Below are positions 32,833 to 42,332 of a stretch of DNA of 64,000 nucleotides, piece by piece. Source of the stretch: Saccharospirillum sp043196875 (GTDB taxonomy: Bacteria; Pseudomonadota; Gammaproteobacteria; Pseudomonadales; Natronospirillaceae); NCBI RefSeq assembly GCF_043196875.1, contig NZ_JBEBMX010000002.1:316119-380118 (forward strand), read 5' to 3'. Position numbers and translations under genes: made by a program. How positions within the stretch are numbered: the stretch's first letter is position 1; each line of letters opens with the position of its first letter. The notes below the pieces were generated by a model. The model ran no database searches. It saw only the letters and a program-made list of their open reading frames with translations, and was not told the DNA's origin.

Positions 32833-33713
32833 TGGCCAATGACATCAACAATAACAACAAGAATGGCAAAATTTTAACCTGCATCGACGCGTCCCAGTTC
32901 AGCGCGGCGGTGTGCGATTACGCCGCCTGGATTCATCGCCGCACTCAGGCGCCGGTGCAGCTGCTGCACAATTTAGAGCAGGGCCCGGCGGTGGTACCGA
33001 GTGATCTTAGCGGCGCTATTGGTCTGGGCAGTCGTGAAACTTTGATGCAGGAACTGACCGACGTCGAAGCTGAGCGCAGCCGCCTGATGTTGGAGCAGGG
33101 TAAGCTGATGTTGAACGCGGCGCGTGACCGGCTGCAACAGGCCGGCGTGGTCGAGTCGGAAATGAAGCAGCGTCACGGTGGTTTGACCGAATCGCTGATC
33201 GAGCTGGAAGACGACATCCGCGTGCTGGTGTTGGGCATTCGTGGCGAAGAACGCGGCGACGATGACCGTCATCTCGGCGGCCATCTGGAAAGTATTTTGC
33301 GCTCGCTGCACAAGCCGGTGCTGGTGGTGAATAATGATTTCCAGGAACCCAAGCGCGTCATGCTGGCTTATGACGGCAGCGATGCCTCGGGCAAGGCGCT
33401 GGAGATGCTCGCCAACCGGCCGCTGTTTACCGGCCTGGAAGTGCATCTGGTGACCGTGGGCGAAGATCCGGCCACGGCTCAGGCGTTGCAGCAGGCGGCG
33501 ACCTTAAAGCTGCGTGAAGCGGGCTTGAATGTCACCGCAGTGACGCTCGATGGCAAACCCAGTGAAGAGCTGGTGCGCTATCAGTCCGAGCATGATATCG
33601 ACCTGACCTTGATGGGCGCGTTCAGTCACACCCGGCTGCGCGATCTGGTGTTGGGCAGTCTGACGGTGAAGATGCTGCTGCGCGCAAATAAGCCGTTGCT
33701 GTTGTTGCGTTAA
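32832..33713 (+). CDS. tandem-domain universal stress protein
   Basis: 293 residues made of two USP domains (about 12-155 and 170-293). The second has ATP-type features, MLAYDGSDASGKAL and a terminal LLRANKPLLLL strand. The loop GAFSHTRLRDLVLGS approximates the G-2x-G-9x-G(S/T) nucleotide motif. The first domain is more diverged (SLHKPVLVV end). Translationally coupled to the SulP gene, so it may regulate or sense the state of that transporter. Confidence 0.9.
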   Translation: MANDINNNNKNGKILTCIDASQFSAAVCDYAAWIHRRTQAPVQLLHNLEQGPAVVPSDLSGAIGLGSRETLMQELTDVEAERSRLMLEQGKLMLNAARDRLQQAGVVESEMKQRHGGLTESLIELEDDIRVLVLGIRGEERGDDDRHLGGHLESILRSLHKPVLVVNNDFQEPKRVMLAYDGSDASGKALEMLANRPLFTGLEVHLVTVGEDPATAQALQQAATLKLREAGLNVTAVTLDGKPSEELVRYQSEHDIDLTLMGAFSHTRLRDLVLGSLTVKMLLRANKPLLLLR

Positions 33714-33740
33714 GTTAAAAGGTTACGTTAATTCGCTGCG

Positions 33741-34094
33741 TCAGTCCTCTTGCTCCGGCGGGTCCGCCCGCCACACCTTGAACAGATAGACGTACAGACA
33801 GATCACCAGGGCGGTAGCCAGAGCCGTTGCCAGCCAGGACGGTTGTTCAATCACTTCCGGGTTGACCGTCAACCCCAGTCCGCCCAGGGTGAAGACCTGC
33901 TGCGGCATCAGCCATCGCTTGCGTGGCCGGGGTTTGAACGATAACCGCAAGGTAAAATGCAACGCCATCGGCACCGCCGCAATGATGACGCCCCACCAGG
34001 GTCGCGTCGCCTCGCTGAGCAACACTTCCAGCAATGAAACCAGCAAGGATAAACCCAGCAGTGTCTGATAGAAGGTCACAAACCGCTGCATCAT
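33741..34094 (-). CDS. small membrane protein of unknown function
   Basis: 117 residues with three to four hydrophobic segments (about 8-26, 31-48, 68-80 and 88-106) and a basic loop RLSFKPRPRKRW. No recognised family. Its ATG overlaps the stop of the upstream LOG-family gene (ATGA), so the two are translated together. Function unknown. Confidence 0.7.
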   Translation of the reverse strand: MMQRFVTFYQTLLGLSLLVSLLEVLLSEATRPWWGVIIAAVPMALHFTLRLSFKPRPRKRWLMPQQVFTLGGLGLTVNPEVIEQPSWLATALATALVICLYVYLFKVWRADPPEQED

Positions 34095-34630
34095 CGCGCC
34101 GCCTCCAGTCGGTTGAGCAGGTCATCGATGTCATCGGCGACGATCAGACTTGTGGTCAGATCGGACCAGGCGAATTCAGCGCTGATCATGCGATCGATCA
34201 TCGCCAGCAGTGGGTCGTAATAACCGTTTAAATTCAGCAGCGCCACCGGCTTGCTGTGATAACCCAGCATGCGCCAGGTCCAGACTTCGAATAATTCCTC
34301 CATGGTGCCGGGGCCGCCGGGCAGGGCAATAAAGGCATCGGCTTCGCCGGACAGAATGGCTTTGCGCTGATGCATGGTGTCGACCACGTACAACTGAGTC
34401 AGGCCATCATGGGCGACTTCTTTCGATACCAGCGCCTTGGGAATGGCGCCGATCACCTCGCGGCCGCCAGCCAAAACACTGTCGGCCACCGCGCCCATCA
34501 GCCCGACCTTGGCGCCGCCATAAACCAGATCATGACCGCGCTGCGCCATGCGTTCGCCAAGCCGGCGCGCCGACCGAATAAAGTCCGGGTCCAACCCAGG
34601 TTTGGAGCCGCAAAATACCGTAATATGCAT
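34091..34630 (-). CDS. LOG family protein (TIGR00730; nucleotide 5'-monophosphate phosphoribohydrolase)
   Basis: 179 residues with the Rossmann-like lysine-decarboxylase-like fold. It has VFCGSKPGLDPDF, VYGGAKVGLMGAVAD and the diagnostic PGGPGTMEELFEV motif, whose residues bind the ribose phosphate. Bacterial LOG proteins release bases from nucleoside monophosphates, including cytokinin-type nucleotides. First gene of a two-gene unit with the small membrane protein. Confidence 0.9.
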   Translation of the reverse strand: MHITVFCGSKPGLDPDFIRSARRLGERMAQRGHDLVYGGAKVGLMGAVADSVLAGGREVIGAIPKALVSKEVAHDGLTQLYVVDTMHQRKAILSGEADAFIALPGGPGTMEELFEVWTWRMLGYHSKPVALLNLNGYYDPLLAMIDRMISAEFAWSDLTTSLIVADDIDDLLNRLEAAR

Positions 34631-34739
34631 CGCTGATTCCTCAGTGCACCCTGATGATTTATCGGCTCGCCATGGTAACGCAAGCCAGGGGCCGTGCAGA
34701 GGCCGTCATTGAAAAGGCATCTTATTTAAAGGCGTTAGC

Positions 34740-35588
34740 ATGCCCATCGAACCCTTTGTGGAGCTGGCCTGTCCGCTGGACGGCGAGCCGTTAACCAAGC
34801 ACGACAACCGCTGGGTCTGCCCGCAGGGCCACAGCTACGACCAGGCGCGCCAGGGCTATGTGAACCTGCTACCGGTACAGCACAAACGCTCCAAAGATCC
34901 GGGTGATTCCAAGGCCATGGTCGCCGCCCGCCAGCGCTTTCTGGCGACTGGGCATTATCAGCCAGTGGTGGAATTAATTGCCCGGTTGTGCCGCCCAAGC
35001 CCGCTGCCGGATACCGATTTCACGATCCTCGATGCCGGCTGTGGTGAAGGTTATTACCTGCGTCAGTTGGCCGAATGGGCGCCGGATTCGATGCCAGTGA
35101 AGATGGCCGGGCTCGATATTTCCAAGGACGCCGTTCTGGCTGCGGCGAAACAGGATAAGCGTGAGACCTGGGTGGTGGGTACCAATGCGCACCTGCCGAT
35201 TCAAAACGCCAGCCTGGATCGGTTGTTGTGCGTTTTTGGGTTTCCGGTCGCCAGCGAATTTGCCCGCGTACTGAAACCCGGCGGCCGCCTGATACAGGTC
35301 GATCCGGGACCGGCGCATCTGCGTGAATTGCGCGAAGTGTTGTACGAACAAGTGGATGGCCCAGAATCGCCCAAAGCGCCGACACTGGACGGTTTTCAGT
35401 TGGTTGAGGAGGACGAAGTCAGTTACCGCTTCCAGCTCGACAACGCCCAGGCGATACAGGATTTACTGGCGATGACACCCCACGGTTATCGCGCCCCGGC
35501 CGAGGGGAAGGCGAGGGTGGCGGCATTAACGTCATTGGATGTAACGGCTGAGGTGTTTGTGCGGGTGTATGAGCCGACTGATAAATGA
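34740..35588 (+). CDS. rlmA: 23S rRNA (guanine(745)-N(1))-methyltransferase
   Basis: 282 residues. N-terminal zinc-binding region (C11, then C27 and H31 in VCPQGHSYD), the diagnostic YVNLLPVQHKRSKDPGD segment (about 40-56) that marks RlmA, and a class I SAM domain with DAGCGEGYYLRQLAE (about 99). It methylates N1 of G745 in 23S rRNA. The second ligand of the expected CxxC pair reads Asp (CPLD) instead of Cys. Followed by a strong terminator. Confidence 0.92.
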   Translation: MPIEPFVELACPLDGEPLTKHDNRWVCPQGHSYDQARQGYVNLLPVQHKRSKDPGDSKAMVAARQRFLATGHYQPVVELIARLCRPSPLPDTDFTILDAGCGEGYYLRQLAEWAPDSMPVKMAGLDISKDAVLAAAKQDKRETWVVGTNAHLPIQNASLDRLLCVFGFPVASEFARVLKPGGRLIQVDPGPAHLRELREVLYEQVDGPESPKAPTLDGFQLVEEDEVSYRFQLDNAQAIQDLLAMTPHGYRAPAEGKARVAALTSLDVTAEVFVRVYEPTDK

Positions 35589-35611
35589 TTTACAGCCTTG
35601 AAGCACGCAAG

Positions 35612-35640
35612 AAAAAAACCGGCATTGCGCCGGTTTTTTT
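35612..35640. terminator. bidirectional rho-independent terminator
   Basis: ACCGGC-ATTGC-GCCGGT stem (35618-35634) with A-run before and T-run after, between convergent rlmA and the SDR gene. Confidence 0.92.
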
Positions 35641-35667
35641 ATGGGAGACGACCATTAGTTCAGCGGT

Positions 35668-36411
35668 TTAATTAGCTGCCGCCAGTGCTACCGCATCCGG
35701 CCCGGCCGGGAACCTCAGCTTGCTGGTGGTGTCGGTGCTGGCGCGCCAGACGCCTTCGGCAACATCGATGGCTTCGGTAACCACTGACGAAACCCCAAAG
35801 CTGGCGAAGATCTGTTCAGCAAAGGGCGCATAGGGTTCGGTAACCAGACCGGCCATGCGCTCGGCGCCGTTGGCAGCAAACTGGGTGGAGGGGCCGTAGC
35901 CCGGTTCGACCAGTTTGACCTGGATATTGAAGTCGGCCAGTTCCAATGCCAGCGATTCGGTAAAGCCTTCGATGGCGGTCTTGCTTGCGGTGTAAACCGC
36001 CACCAGCGGGAAGGGCGCCAGCGTTGCGCTGGAGGTGACGTTGACGATTACGCCGCTGCGTCGCTCGCGAAACTGCGGCAGAACGGCCTGAACCATCGCC
36101 ATGACACCGAAGGTGTTGGTCTCGAAAATGTCGCGCACCGTGGTCATAGGCGTGGCCTCAAACGCGCCGAACAGGCCAAGACCGGCGTTGTTGACCAGCA
36201 CGTCGATGGGACCGGCTTCCTGCAACGCAGCGGTGATGCTGGCCGGATCGGTGACATCCAGAGCAATAACGCGCATCCGCGGCGATTGCGGCAGTAGCTC
36301 CGGGCGCGGTGTGCGCATGGTGGCGATCACCTGCCAGCCCTGGTCGTGAAAGTAGTGCGCCGTTTCCTGGCCGTAGCCGGATGAACAGCCGGTAATCAGT
36401 ACGGTTTTCAT
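35668..36411 (-). CDS. short-chain dehydrogenase/reductase (SDR)
   Basis: 247 residues with the classical SDR cofactor motif TGCSSGYG (residues 7-14), NNAGLGLFG (about 88) and the catalytic pattern S...YTASK (Tyr about 153, Lys about 157). NADP(H) preference is likely from the TMRTPR segment. Substrate unknown. It is divergent from an AraC-type regulator whose gene starts 98 bases away, an arrangement typical of a regulator controlling its neighbour oxidoreductase. Confidence 0.9.
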   Translation of the reverse strand: MKTVLITGCSSGYGQETAHYFHDQGWQVIATMRTPRPELLPQSPRMRVIALDVTDPASITAALQEAGPIDVLVNNAGLGLFGAFEATPMTTVRDIFETNTFGVMAMVQAVLPQFRERRSGVIVNVTSSATLAPFPLVAVYTASKTAIEGFTESLALELADFNIQVKLVEPGYGPSTQFAANGAERMAGLVTEPYAPFAEQIFASFGVSSVVTEAIDVAEGVWRASTDTTSKLRFPAGPDAVALAAAN

Positions 36412-36509
36412 CTTGAGTGTCCTCTGTTGGTTGGATGGCCATACGATAGTCAGCAGGGTCAGGACTTGCTACGATCCAAAGTCCGTAATTAATTTGCCAG
36501 AGTCCGGTT

Positions 36510-37406
36510 ATGGTCGATCCACTCTCCGAAGTCATCAATCTGCTGCAACCGCGCGCCGTGTTCAGCAAGATCATCAGTGGCGCGGGTGCCTGGGCGGTGC
36601 GTTACGCCGCCTTTGAACAGCCGAGTTTCAGTGCGGTGCTGGAAGGGCGCTGTCGGCTGCAGGTGGACGGTCAGCCGGAAATCGAACTGGTTGCCGGCGA
36701 CTTTGTGTTGATGCCGGCGACGCCGGGTTTTGTGATGTCTGGCTATGAGGTTGCTGAGCCTGCCTTTGTTGATCCGAAATTGATGCCGTCGCCTCAGGGT
36801 GAAGTCCGCCATGGTCGTCAGGACGGGCCGGCCGAGGTGCGTATGCTCGGTGGCAGCTTTGTGTTTGGTTCCCAGGATGCGTCCTTGCTGGTGTCTCTGT
36901 TGCCGACCTTGCTGCACGTGCGTGATGTATCGCGGTTAGCGACCCTGGTGCAGCTGGTACGGGACGAGTCGCTGGCGCAACGGCCAGGGCGAGAACACGT
37001 ACTGGGCAATCTGGTGGAGGTGTTGCTGGTGGAAGCGCTGCGCGCCAATTCGGCGGAGAATGCACCGGTGGGTTTGTTGCGGGGTTTGGCAGATACCAAG
37101 TTGGCAGTGGCGATGCGCGCGCTGCACGCTGATCCGGCCCGCTCCTGGACGGTCGAGGAATTAGCGGCCACGGCGGCGTTATCGCGTTCGGCCTTTTTTG
37201 AGCGGTTCAGCCGCGCGGTCGGTGTGCCGCCGATGGAATATCTGCTGGCCTGGCGCATGTCGCTGGCCAAAGACTTGTTGCGCCGTCCGGATAGCGCCAT
37301 CGCCACAGTGGCGCAGCGCGTCGGTTACGGTTCCGCCAGTACGTTCAGCACCGCTTTCAGTCGCCATGTGGGCACGCCACCGGGGCGCTTTGCGAAGTTG
37401 CAGTAA
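36510..37406 (+). CDS. AraC-family transcriptional regulator with cupin N-terminal domain
   Basis: 298 residues. The N-terminal half is a cupin-type effector domain (AraC N-terminal cupin_6 group, FEQPSFSAVLEGRCRLQVDG). The C-terminal two-helix AraC DNA-binding domain spans about 195-296, with WTVEELAATAALSRSAFFERFSR and VAQRVGYGSASTFSTAFSRHVG. Probably controls the divergent SDR gene. Followed by a terminator. Confidence 0.9.
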   Translation: MVDPLSEVINLLQPRAVFSKIISGAGAWAVRYAAFEQPSFSAVLEGRCRLQVDGQPEIELVAGDFVLMPATPGFVMSGYEVAEPAFVDPKLMPSPQGEVRHGRQDGPAEVRMLGGSFVFGSQDASLLVSLLPTLLHVRDVSRLATLVQLVRDESLAQRPGREHVLGNLVEVLLVEALRANSAENAPVGLLRGLADTKLAVAMRALHADPARSWTVEELAATAALSRSAFFERFSRAVGVPPMEYLLAWRMSLAKDLLRRPDSAIATVAQRVGYGSASTFSTAFSRHVGTPPGRFAKLQ

Positions 37407-37417
37407 TTTTCCAGCCA

Positions 37418-37446
37418 TAAAAAAACCGGCCCAGAGGCCGGTTTTG
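37418..37446. terminator. rho-independent terminator
   Basis: AACCGGCC-loop-GGCCGGTT (37424-37443) with an A-run on one side and TTTT on the other. It serves the AraC gene and probably, in the other direction, aceF. Confidence 0.88.
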
Positions 37447-37467
37447 TGTCGAGCGTAAAACGCCGGT

Positions 37468-39381
37468 TTAGAGCACCAGTCGACGAACGTCCGCCAGTAC
37501 CTGAGTCAGGTAGGTGGTGAACTTGGCGGCGTCGGCACCGTTGACGGCTTTGTGGTCGTACGACAACGACAGCGGTGTGAAGGTGCGCGGTACGAACTCT
37601 TTGCCGGTCCAGAAGGGTTTTACCTGGTTTTTGGAGACACCGAGGATGGCCACTTCCGGCGCGTTGACGATCGGCGTGAAGGCGGTGCCGCCCAGGCCAC
37701 CGAGGCTGGAGACGCTGAAGCAGCCGCCTTTCATCTCGTCGGCTTTTACCTTGCCATCGCGACCGCGTTTGGCGAAGTCGATGATCTCTTCGGCAATCTG
37801 CCAGATCGACTTCTTGTCGGCGTCTTTGATCACCGGAACGATCAAGCCGTTCGGAGTGTCGACGGCGACACCGATGTTGACGTAGTGCTTCTGCACGTAA
37901 CGTTTGCCATCGGCCATCAGCGAGACGTTGAAGTTCGGGAACTCGACCAGAGCAGCGGCGCAGGCTTTAACGATAAAGGCCAGCGGGCTGATCTTAACGC
38001 CACGTTTTTCCATTTCCGGTTTCAGCGAGTTGCGGAAGGCTTCGGTGTCGGTGACATCGGCTTCGTCAAACTGGGTGACATGCGGGATGTTGACCCAGTT
38101 GCGCCACATATTGGCCGCCGTGATCTGCTGAATTCGGCTCAGTTCTTTGATTTCGACGTCGCCGAACTTGCTGTAGTCCTGATCCGGAATGGCCGGGATT
38201 CCAGAGCCGCCAGTGGCAGCACCCGGTTCCTGAATGCGCTTTTTCACCCAGGCAGCGACGTCGTCTTTGACGATGCGGCCTTTCGGGCCAGAGCCCGGAA
38301 CCAACGCCAGATCGACGCCGAATTCGCGTGCCAGTTTGCGCACTGACGGGCCGGCATGAACGTTCTTCGACGGTCGTGTCAGTTCGCCTTCGTGGGCGCT
38401 GGCGAGCGTCGGAGCCTGAGCTTCAGCGGCCGCTTTCGGTGCTGGCTTGGATTCTTCTTTGGCAGCCGGAGCAGAGGCGGCCGGAGCCGATTCATTGCTG
38501 CCACCGCTGGTCTTGATTTCGATCAGCACGGTGCCTTCGGAGACGTCGTCGCCAACGTTCACCTTGACCGACAGCACTTCACCGGCGGCATCGGACGGTA
38601 CGTCCATGCTGGCTTTGTCGGATTCCAAGGTGACCAGGGTGTCTTCCTCGGCGATGGTGTCGCCGGCTTTGACATGCACTTCGATGACGCTGGCTTTGTC
38701 CATACCGATGTCCGGTACTTTGACTTCGCGCTTCTCACCACCGCTGCTTGATGGTGCTGCAGCCGGAGCTGATTCACCGCTGGACGCAGTTTCTTTGCTG
38801 CCGCCACCGGCGGTTTTGACTTCGATCAGTACCGTGCCTTCGGAGATGTCGTCGCCTTCTTTGACCTTCACCGAGACCACTTCACCGGCGACGTCAGACG
38901 GAACATCCATGCTGGCTTTGTCGGATTCCAGCGTTACCAGTGCGTCTTCTTCGGCGATGGTGTCGCCGACTTTGACGTGCACTTCGATGATGCTGGCGGA
39001 ATCCATACCGATGTCCGGTACTTTGACTTCCTGCACTTCGCCACCGCCTTTGCTGGCCGGTGCCGCTTCCGCTTTGGATTCTGTCTTTGACTCTGACTCT
39101 GACTCTGATTCGGCCGGAGCGTCGTCGGCCTGGCTGTCGCCAGCGCCTTCAACTTCCAGATACAGAATTTCGTCGCCTTCGGAGACGGAATCGCCTTCTT
39201 TGACTTTGATCTCAGTGATCTTGCCGCCTTTGGACGCAGGTACGTCCATGGACGCCTTGTCCGACTCCAACACGATCAGGGTGTCGTCCTCGGCGATCAC
39301 ATCGCCGGGTTTGACGCTGATTTCGATGATGGTCGCCGCGTCCATTCCCAGGTCGGGTACCTTGATAATTTCAGTTGCCAT
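37468..39381 (-). CDS. aceF: dihydrolipoyllysine acetyltransferase, pyruvate dehydrogenase E2
   Basis: 637 residues. Three tandem lipoyl domains, each with the lipoylation motif ESDKASMDVP (lysines near residues 43, 160 and 273), joined by Ala/Ser/Glu/Lys-rich linkers. Then a peripheral subunit-binding domain (AGPSVRKLAREFGVDLALVPG) and the acetyltransferase core ending with SYDHKAVNGADAAKF, which holds the catalytic histidine and aspartate. It transfers acetyl groups from E1 to CoA. Good AGGAGT site. It lies 26 bases after aceE in the same operon; lpd is not in the window. Confidence 0.97.
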   Translation of the reverse strand: MATEIIKVPDLGMDAATIIEISVKPGDVIAEDDTLIVLESDKASMDVPASKGGKITEIKVKEGDSVSEGDEILYLEVEGAGDSQADDAPAESESESESKTESKAEAAPASKGGGEVQEVKVPDIGMDSASIIEVHVKVGDTIAEEDALVTLESDKASMDVPSDVAGEVVSVKVKEGDDISEGTVLIEVKTAGGGSKETASSGESAPAAAPSSSGGEKREVKVPDIGMDKASVIEVHVKAGDTIAEEDTLVTLESDKASMDVPSDAAGEVLSVKVNVGDDVSEGTVLIEIKTSGGSNESAPAASAPAAKEESKPAPKAAAEAQAPTLASAHEGELTRPSKNVHAGPSVRKLAREFGVDLALVPGSGPKGRIVKDDVAAWVKKRIQEPGAATGGSGIPAIPDQDYSKFGDVEIKELSRIQQITAANMWRNWVNIPHVTQFDEADVTDTEAFRNSLKPEMEKRGVKISPLAFIVKACAAALVEFPNFNVSLMADGKRYVQKHYVNIGVAVDTPNGLIVPVIKDADKKSIWQIAEEIIDFAKRGRDGKVKADEMKGGCFSVSSLGGLGGTAFTPIVNAPEVAILGVSKNQVKPFWTGKEFVPRTFTPLSLSYDHKAVNGADAAKFTTYLTQVLADVRRLVL

Positions 39382-39407
39382 GATGACTCCTCAATTCCTC
39401 AACCGAC

Positions 39408-42065
39408 TCAGGCGATGACCGGATTAGGTTTGTTCGGGTCCAGCTTGAATTGCTTGATCGCCTTGGTGACTTCACTGGCTTCAACGCTGCCTTCTTCGAC
39501 CAGCGCTTTCAGGGCGGCGACCACAATCCAGTAGCGGTTCACTTCAAAGAAGTGGCGCAGCTGGGCGCGCGAATCACTGCGGCCAAAGCCGTCAGTGCCC
39601 AGCACGTGGTACGACTGGGGAACCCACTGGCGGATCTGGTTGGCGTAGTTCTTCATGTAATCGCTGGCGGCAATGATCGGGCCGCGACGGCTTTCCAGCA
39701 TCTCGGTGACGTAGGCCTTACGCGGCTTGTCTTCCGGATGCAGCATGTTCCAGCGCTCAACGTCCTGACCATCGCGTGTCAGTTCGTTGTAGCTGGTCAC
39801 CGCCCAGACATCAGCCTGTACGCCGAAGTCGTCACGCAGCATGTCAGCGGCGGCACGGACTTCCTGCATGATGGAGCCGGAGCCGAACAGTTGCACGGCT
39901 TTCTTGCCTTTCTTGACGCCATCTTCGAGCAAGTACATACCACGTTTGATGCCCTCAACCATCTGTGGTTCGAGGCCCGGATTGTGGTAGTTCTCGTTCA
40001 GGGTGGTGATGTAGTAGAAGACGTTTTCGTTGTCTTCAACCATACGCTTCATACCATCCTGAATGATGGTGACCACTTCGTAGCCGTAGCTGCAGTCGTA
40101 GGACACGCAGTTCGGAACGGTGCCCGCCAGAATGTGGCTGTGACCGTCCTGGTGCTGCAGACCTTCGCCGTTCAACGTGGTACGGCCAGAAGTCGCGCCG
40201 ATCAGGAAGCCGCGCGCCTGTTGGTCGCCCGCCGCCCAGCACAGATCGCCAACGCGCTGGAAGCCGAACATGGAGTAGAAGGCGTAGAACGGAATCAGCT
40301 GACGGTTGTAGGTGCTGTACGCAGTGGCGGCGGCAATCCAGGAGCTCATGGCGCCGGATTCGTTAATGCCTTCCTGCAGAATCTGACCTTTAACGTCTTC
40401 TTTGTACCACATGACCTGACCCTTATCCTGAGGGATATAGAGCTGGCCATTGGGCGAGTAGATGCCGTACTGACGGAACAGACCTTCCATACCAAAGGTG
40501 CGCGCTTCATCGGGCACGATGGGCACGATGCGATCGCCGATTTCCTTGTCTTTGAGCAGGTTGGAAATCATCCGCACGAACGACATGGTGGTGGAAATTT
40601 CGCGGTCGCCGCTGTCTTTGGTCAGCGACTCAAAGGATTCCAGCGTCGGCACCTTGAGCGTCTCTTTGGATTCCTGACGACGCATCGGCAGGTAGCCACC
40701 GAGGTTGTTGCGGTGGTTACGGATGTACTGCATTTCCGGGCTGTTTTCGTCCGGACGATAGAAGGGGATTTTGCCCGCTTCCAGGTCTTCGTCGGAGATC
40801 GGCACGCCGCAAGTATCGCGGAAGGCTTTCAACGCATCGACGTCGAGCTTCTTCAGCTGGTGACTGGCGTTCTTGCCTTCACCGGCTTCCAGGCCGTAAC
40901 CCTTAACGGTGTGCGCCAGAATGACGGTCGGCTGACCGTTGTTGTCGGCAACCGCGCGTTGGAAAGCGGCGAAGACTTTGTACGGATCGTGACCGCCACG
41001 GTTCAGACGATAGATATCGTCATCGCTCATATCCTTGACCATTTCGGCCAGTTCCGGATATTTGCCGAAGAAATGTTCACGGGTGTAAGCGCCGCCGTGG
41101 GCTTTACAGGCTTGCAGTTCGCCGTCGACGATTTCGTCCATGCGTTTCTGCAGAATGCCTTTGGAATCTTTGGCGAACAGCTTGTCCCAATGCCGTCCCC
41201 AAACCACCTTGATGACGTTCCAGCCAGCACCGCGGAACACGCCTTCCAGTTCCTGAATGATCTTGCCGTTACCGCGCACCGGACCGTCCAGACGCTGGAG
41301 GTTGCAGTTGACGATAAAGTTCAGGTTGTCGAGGTGTTCACGACCGGCCAGGGCGATGGCGCCCAGTGATTCCGGCTCGTCGGTTTCACCGTCGCCCAGG
41401 AAAGCCCAGACGCGACCGCCTTTTTCGATTTCACCGCGGTTTTCCAGGTAACGCATGACGTGCGCCTGGTAGATCGCCTGGATCGGGCCCAGACCCATGG
41501 AAACGGTTGGGAACTGCCAGTAGTCCGGCATCAGCCAGGGGTGTGGATAAGATGACAGACCTTTGCCATCGACTTCGCGACGGAAGTTGTCGAGCTGATC
41601 TTCGCTCAACCGGCCTTCAACGAAAGAACGCGCGTAGATGCCCGGCGAGATGTGGCCCTGGAAGTAAACCATGTCGCCCGGATGAGTGTCGGTCGGGGCG
41701 CGCCAGAAATGGTTGAAGCCCATGTCGTACAGGGTGGCGGACGATTGGAACGAAGAAATATGGCCGCCCAGGTCATCGCCGGATTTATTGGCGCGAACCA
41801 CCATGGCGACGGCGTTCCAACGAATCATGGCGCGGATTTTCCGCTCCATATCGTTATCGCCCGGGTACTTGGGCTCGTCTTCCAGATTGATGGTGTTGCG
41901 GAACGGGGTGTTCAGCGCAAAAGGAACGTCCGGGCCGCTCTGGGTGATATTGTCGGACAGACGCTTGAGCAGAAATTGGGCGCGGTCGGTGCCTTCTTCA
42001 CGCATGACCGACGCCAGGGCATCAAGCCATTCCTGCGTTTCAATTGGATCGATATCGTTTGCCAT
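39408..42065 (-). CDS. aceE: pyruvate dehydrogenase E1 component, homodimeric type
   Basis: 885 residues from ATG at 42065; the 13-residue upstream extension in frame is unlikely. It carries the thiamine diphosphate motif GDGETDEPES (about 230) with its metal-binding aspartate, the E1 active-site histidines region (ILAHTVKGYG) and C-terminal ALKALVEEG. It decarboxylates pyruvate and reductively acetylates the E2 lipoyl arm. Regulation by a PdhR-type site is not evident upstream. Operon aceE-aceF. Confidence 0.97.
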   Translation of the reverse strand: MANDIDPIETQEWLDALASVMREEGTDRAQFLLKRLSDNITQSGPDVPFALNTPFRNTINLEDEPKYPGDNDMERKIRAMIRWNAVAMVVRANKSGDDLGGHISSFQSSATLYDMGFNHFWRAPTDTHPGDMVYFQGHISPGIYARSFVEGRLSEDQLDNFRREVDGKGLSSYPHPWLMPDYWQFPTVSMGLGPIQAIYQAHVMRYLENRGEIEKGGRVWAFLGDGETDEPESLGAIALAGREHLDNLNFIVNCNLQRLDGPVRGNGKIIQELEGVFRGAGWNVIKVVWGRHWDKLFAKDSKGILQKRMDEIVDGELQACKAHGGAYTREHFFGKYPELAEMVKDMSDDDIYRLNRGGHDPYKVFAAFQRAVADNNGQPTVILAHTVKGYGLEAGEGKNASHQLKKLDVDALKAFRDTCGVPISDEDLEAGKIPFYRPDENSPEMQYIRNHRNNLGGYLPMRRQESKETLKVPTLESFESLTKDSGDREISTTMSFVRMISNLLKDKEIGDRIVPIVPDEARTFGMEGLFRQYGIYSPNGQLYIPQDKGQVMWYKEDVKGQILQEGINESGAMSSWIAAATAYSTYNRQLIPFYAFYSMFGFQRVGDLCWAAGDQQARGFLIGATSGRTTLNGEGLQHQDGHSHILAGTVPNCVSYDCSYGYEVVTIIQDGMKRMVEDNENVFYYITTLNENYHNPGLEPQMVEGIKRGMYLLEDGVKKGKKAVQLFGSGSIMQEVRAAADMLRDDFGVQADVWAVTSYNELTRDGQDVERWNMLHPEDKPRKAYVTEMLESRRGPIIAASDYMKNYANQIRQWVPQSYHVLGTDGFGRSDSRAQLRHFFEVNRYWIVVAALKALVEEGSVEASEVTKAIKQFKLDPNKPNPVIA

Positions 42066-42332
42066 AAAGTTCAGACCTCTTCCCCTTTTGGGTTGAATCC
42101 TCAACGAGTTGAGTCGGTTGACGATCGCCGCACTTTTTGAGTTTTGGACGACCGGCCTGTTGAAAATCTTGTTGTTACTTGAGTTGTCACTTTAGCCGAA
42201 TTTATCGGCTGCGCGGATCCTGCGGCGAAGTGACATCTACCAGCGAAATTTCGCTTTTTTCATCCCTTAGATGCACAAACGGCAGCCATGGTGGCTGCCG
42301 TCGGTTACCTGAAATTCTATCGGTGCGCCTTT

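Noticed and set aside
38447..39418. 323-residue Ser/Thr-rich plus-strand frame antisense to aceF
   Set aside because: Repetitive because it mirrors the three lipoyl repeats of aceF; not an independent gene.
39450..41369. 639-residue plus-strand open frame antisense to aceE
   Set aside because: Lies inside a fully recognisable aceE. Its translation has low complexity and no family features, as expected from the third-position bias of the real gene.
42066..42332. PdhR-type operator upstream of aceE
   Set aside because: No convincing palindrome of that type is visible and no pdhR gene is in the window.
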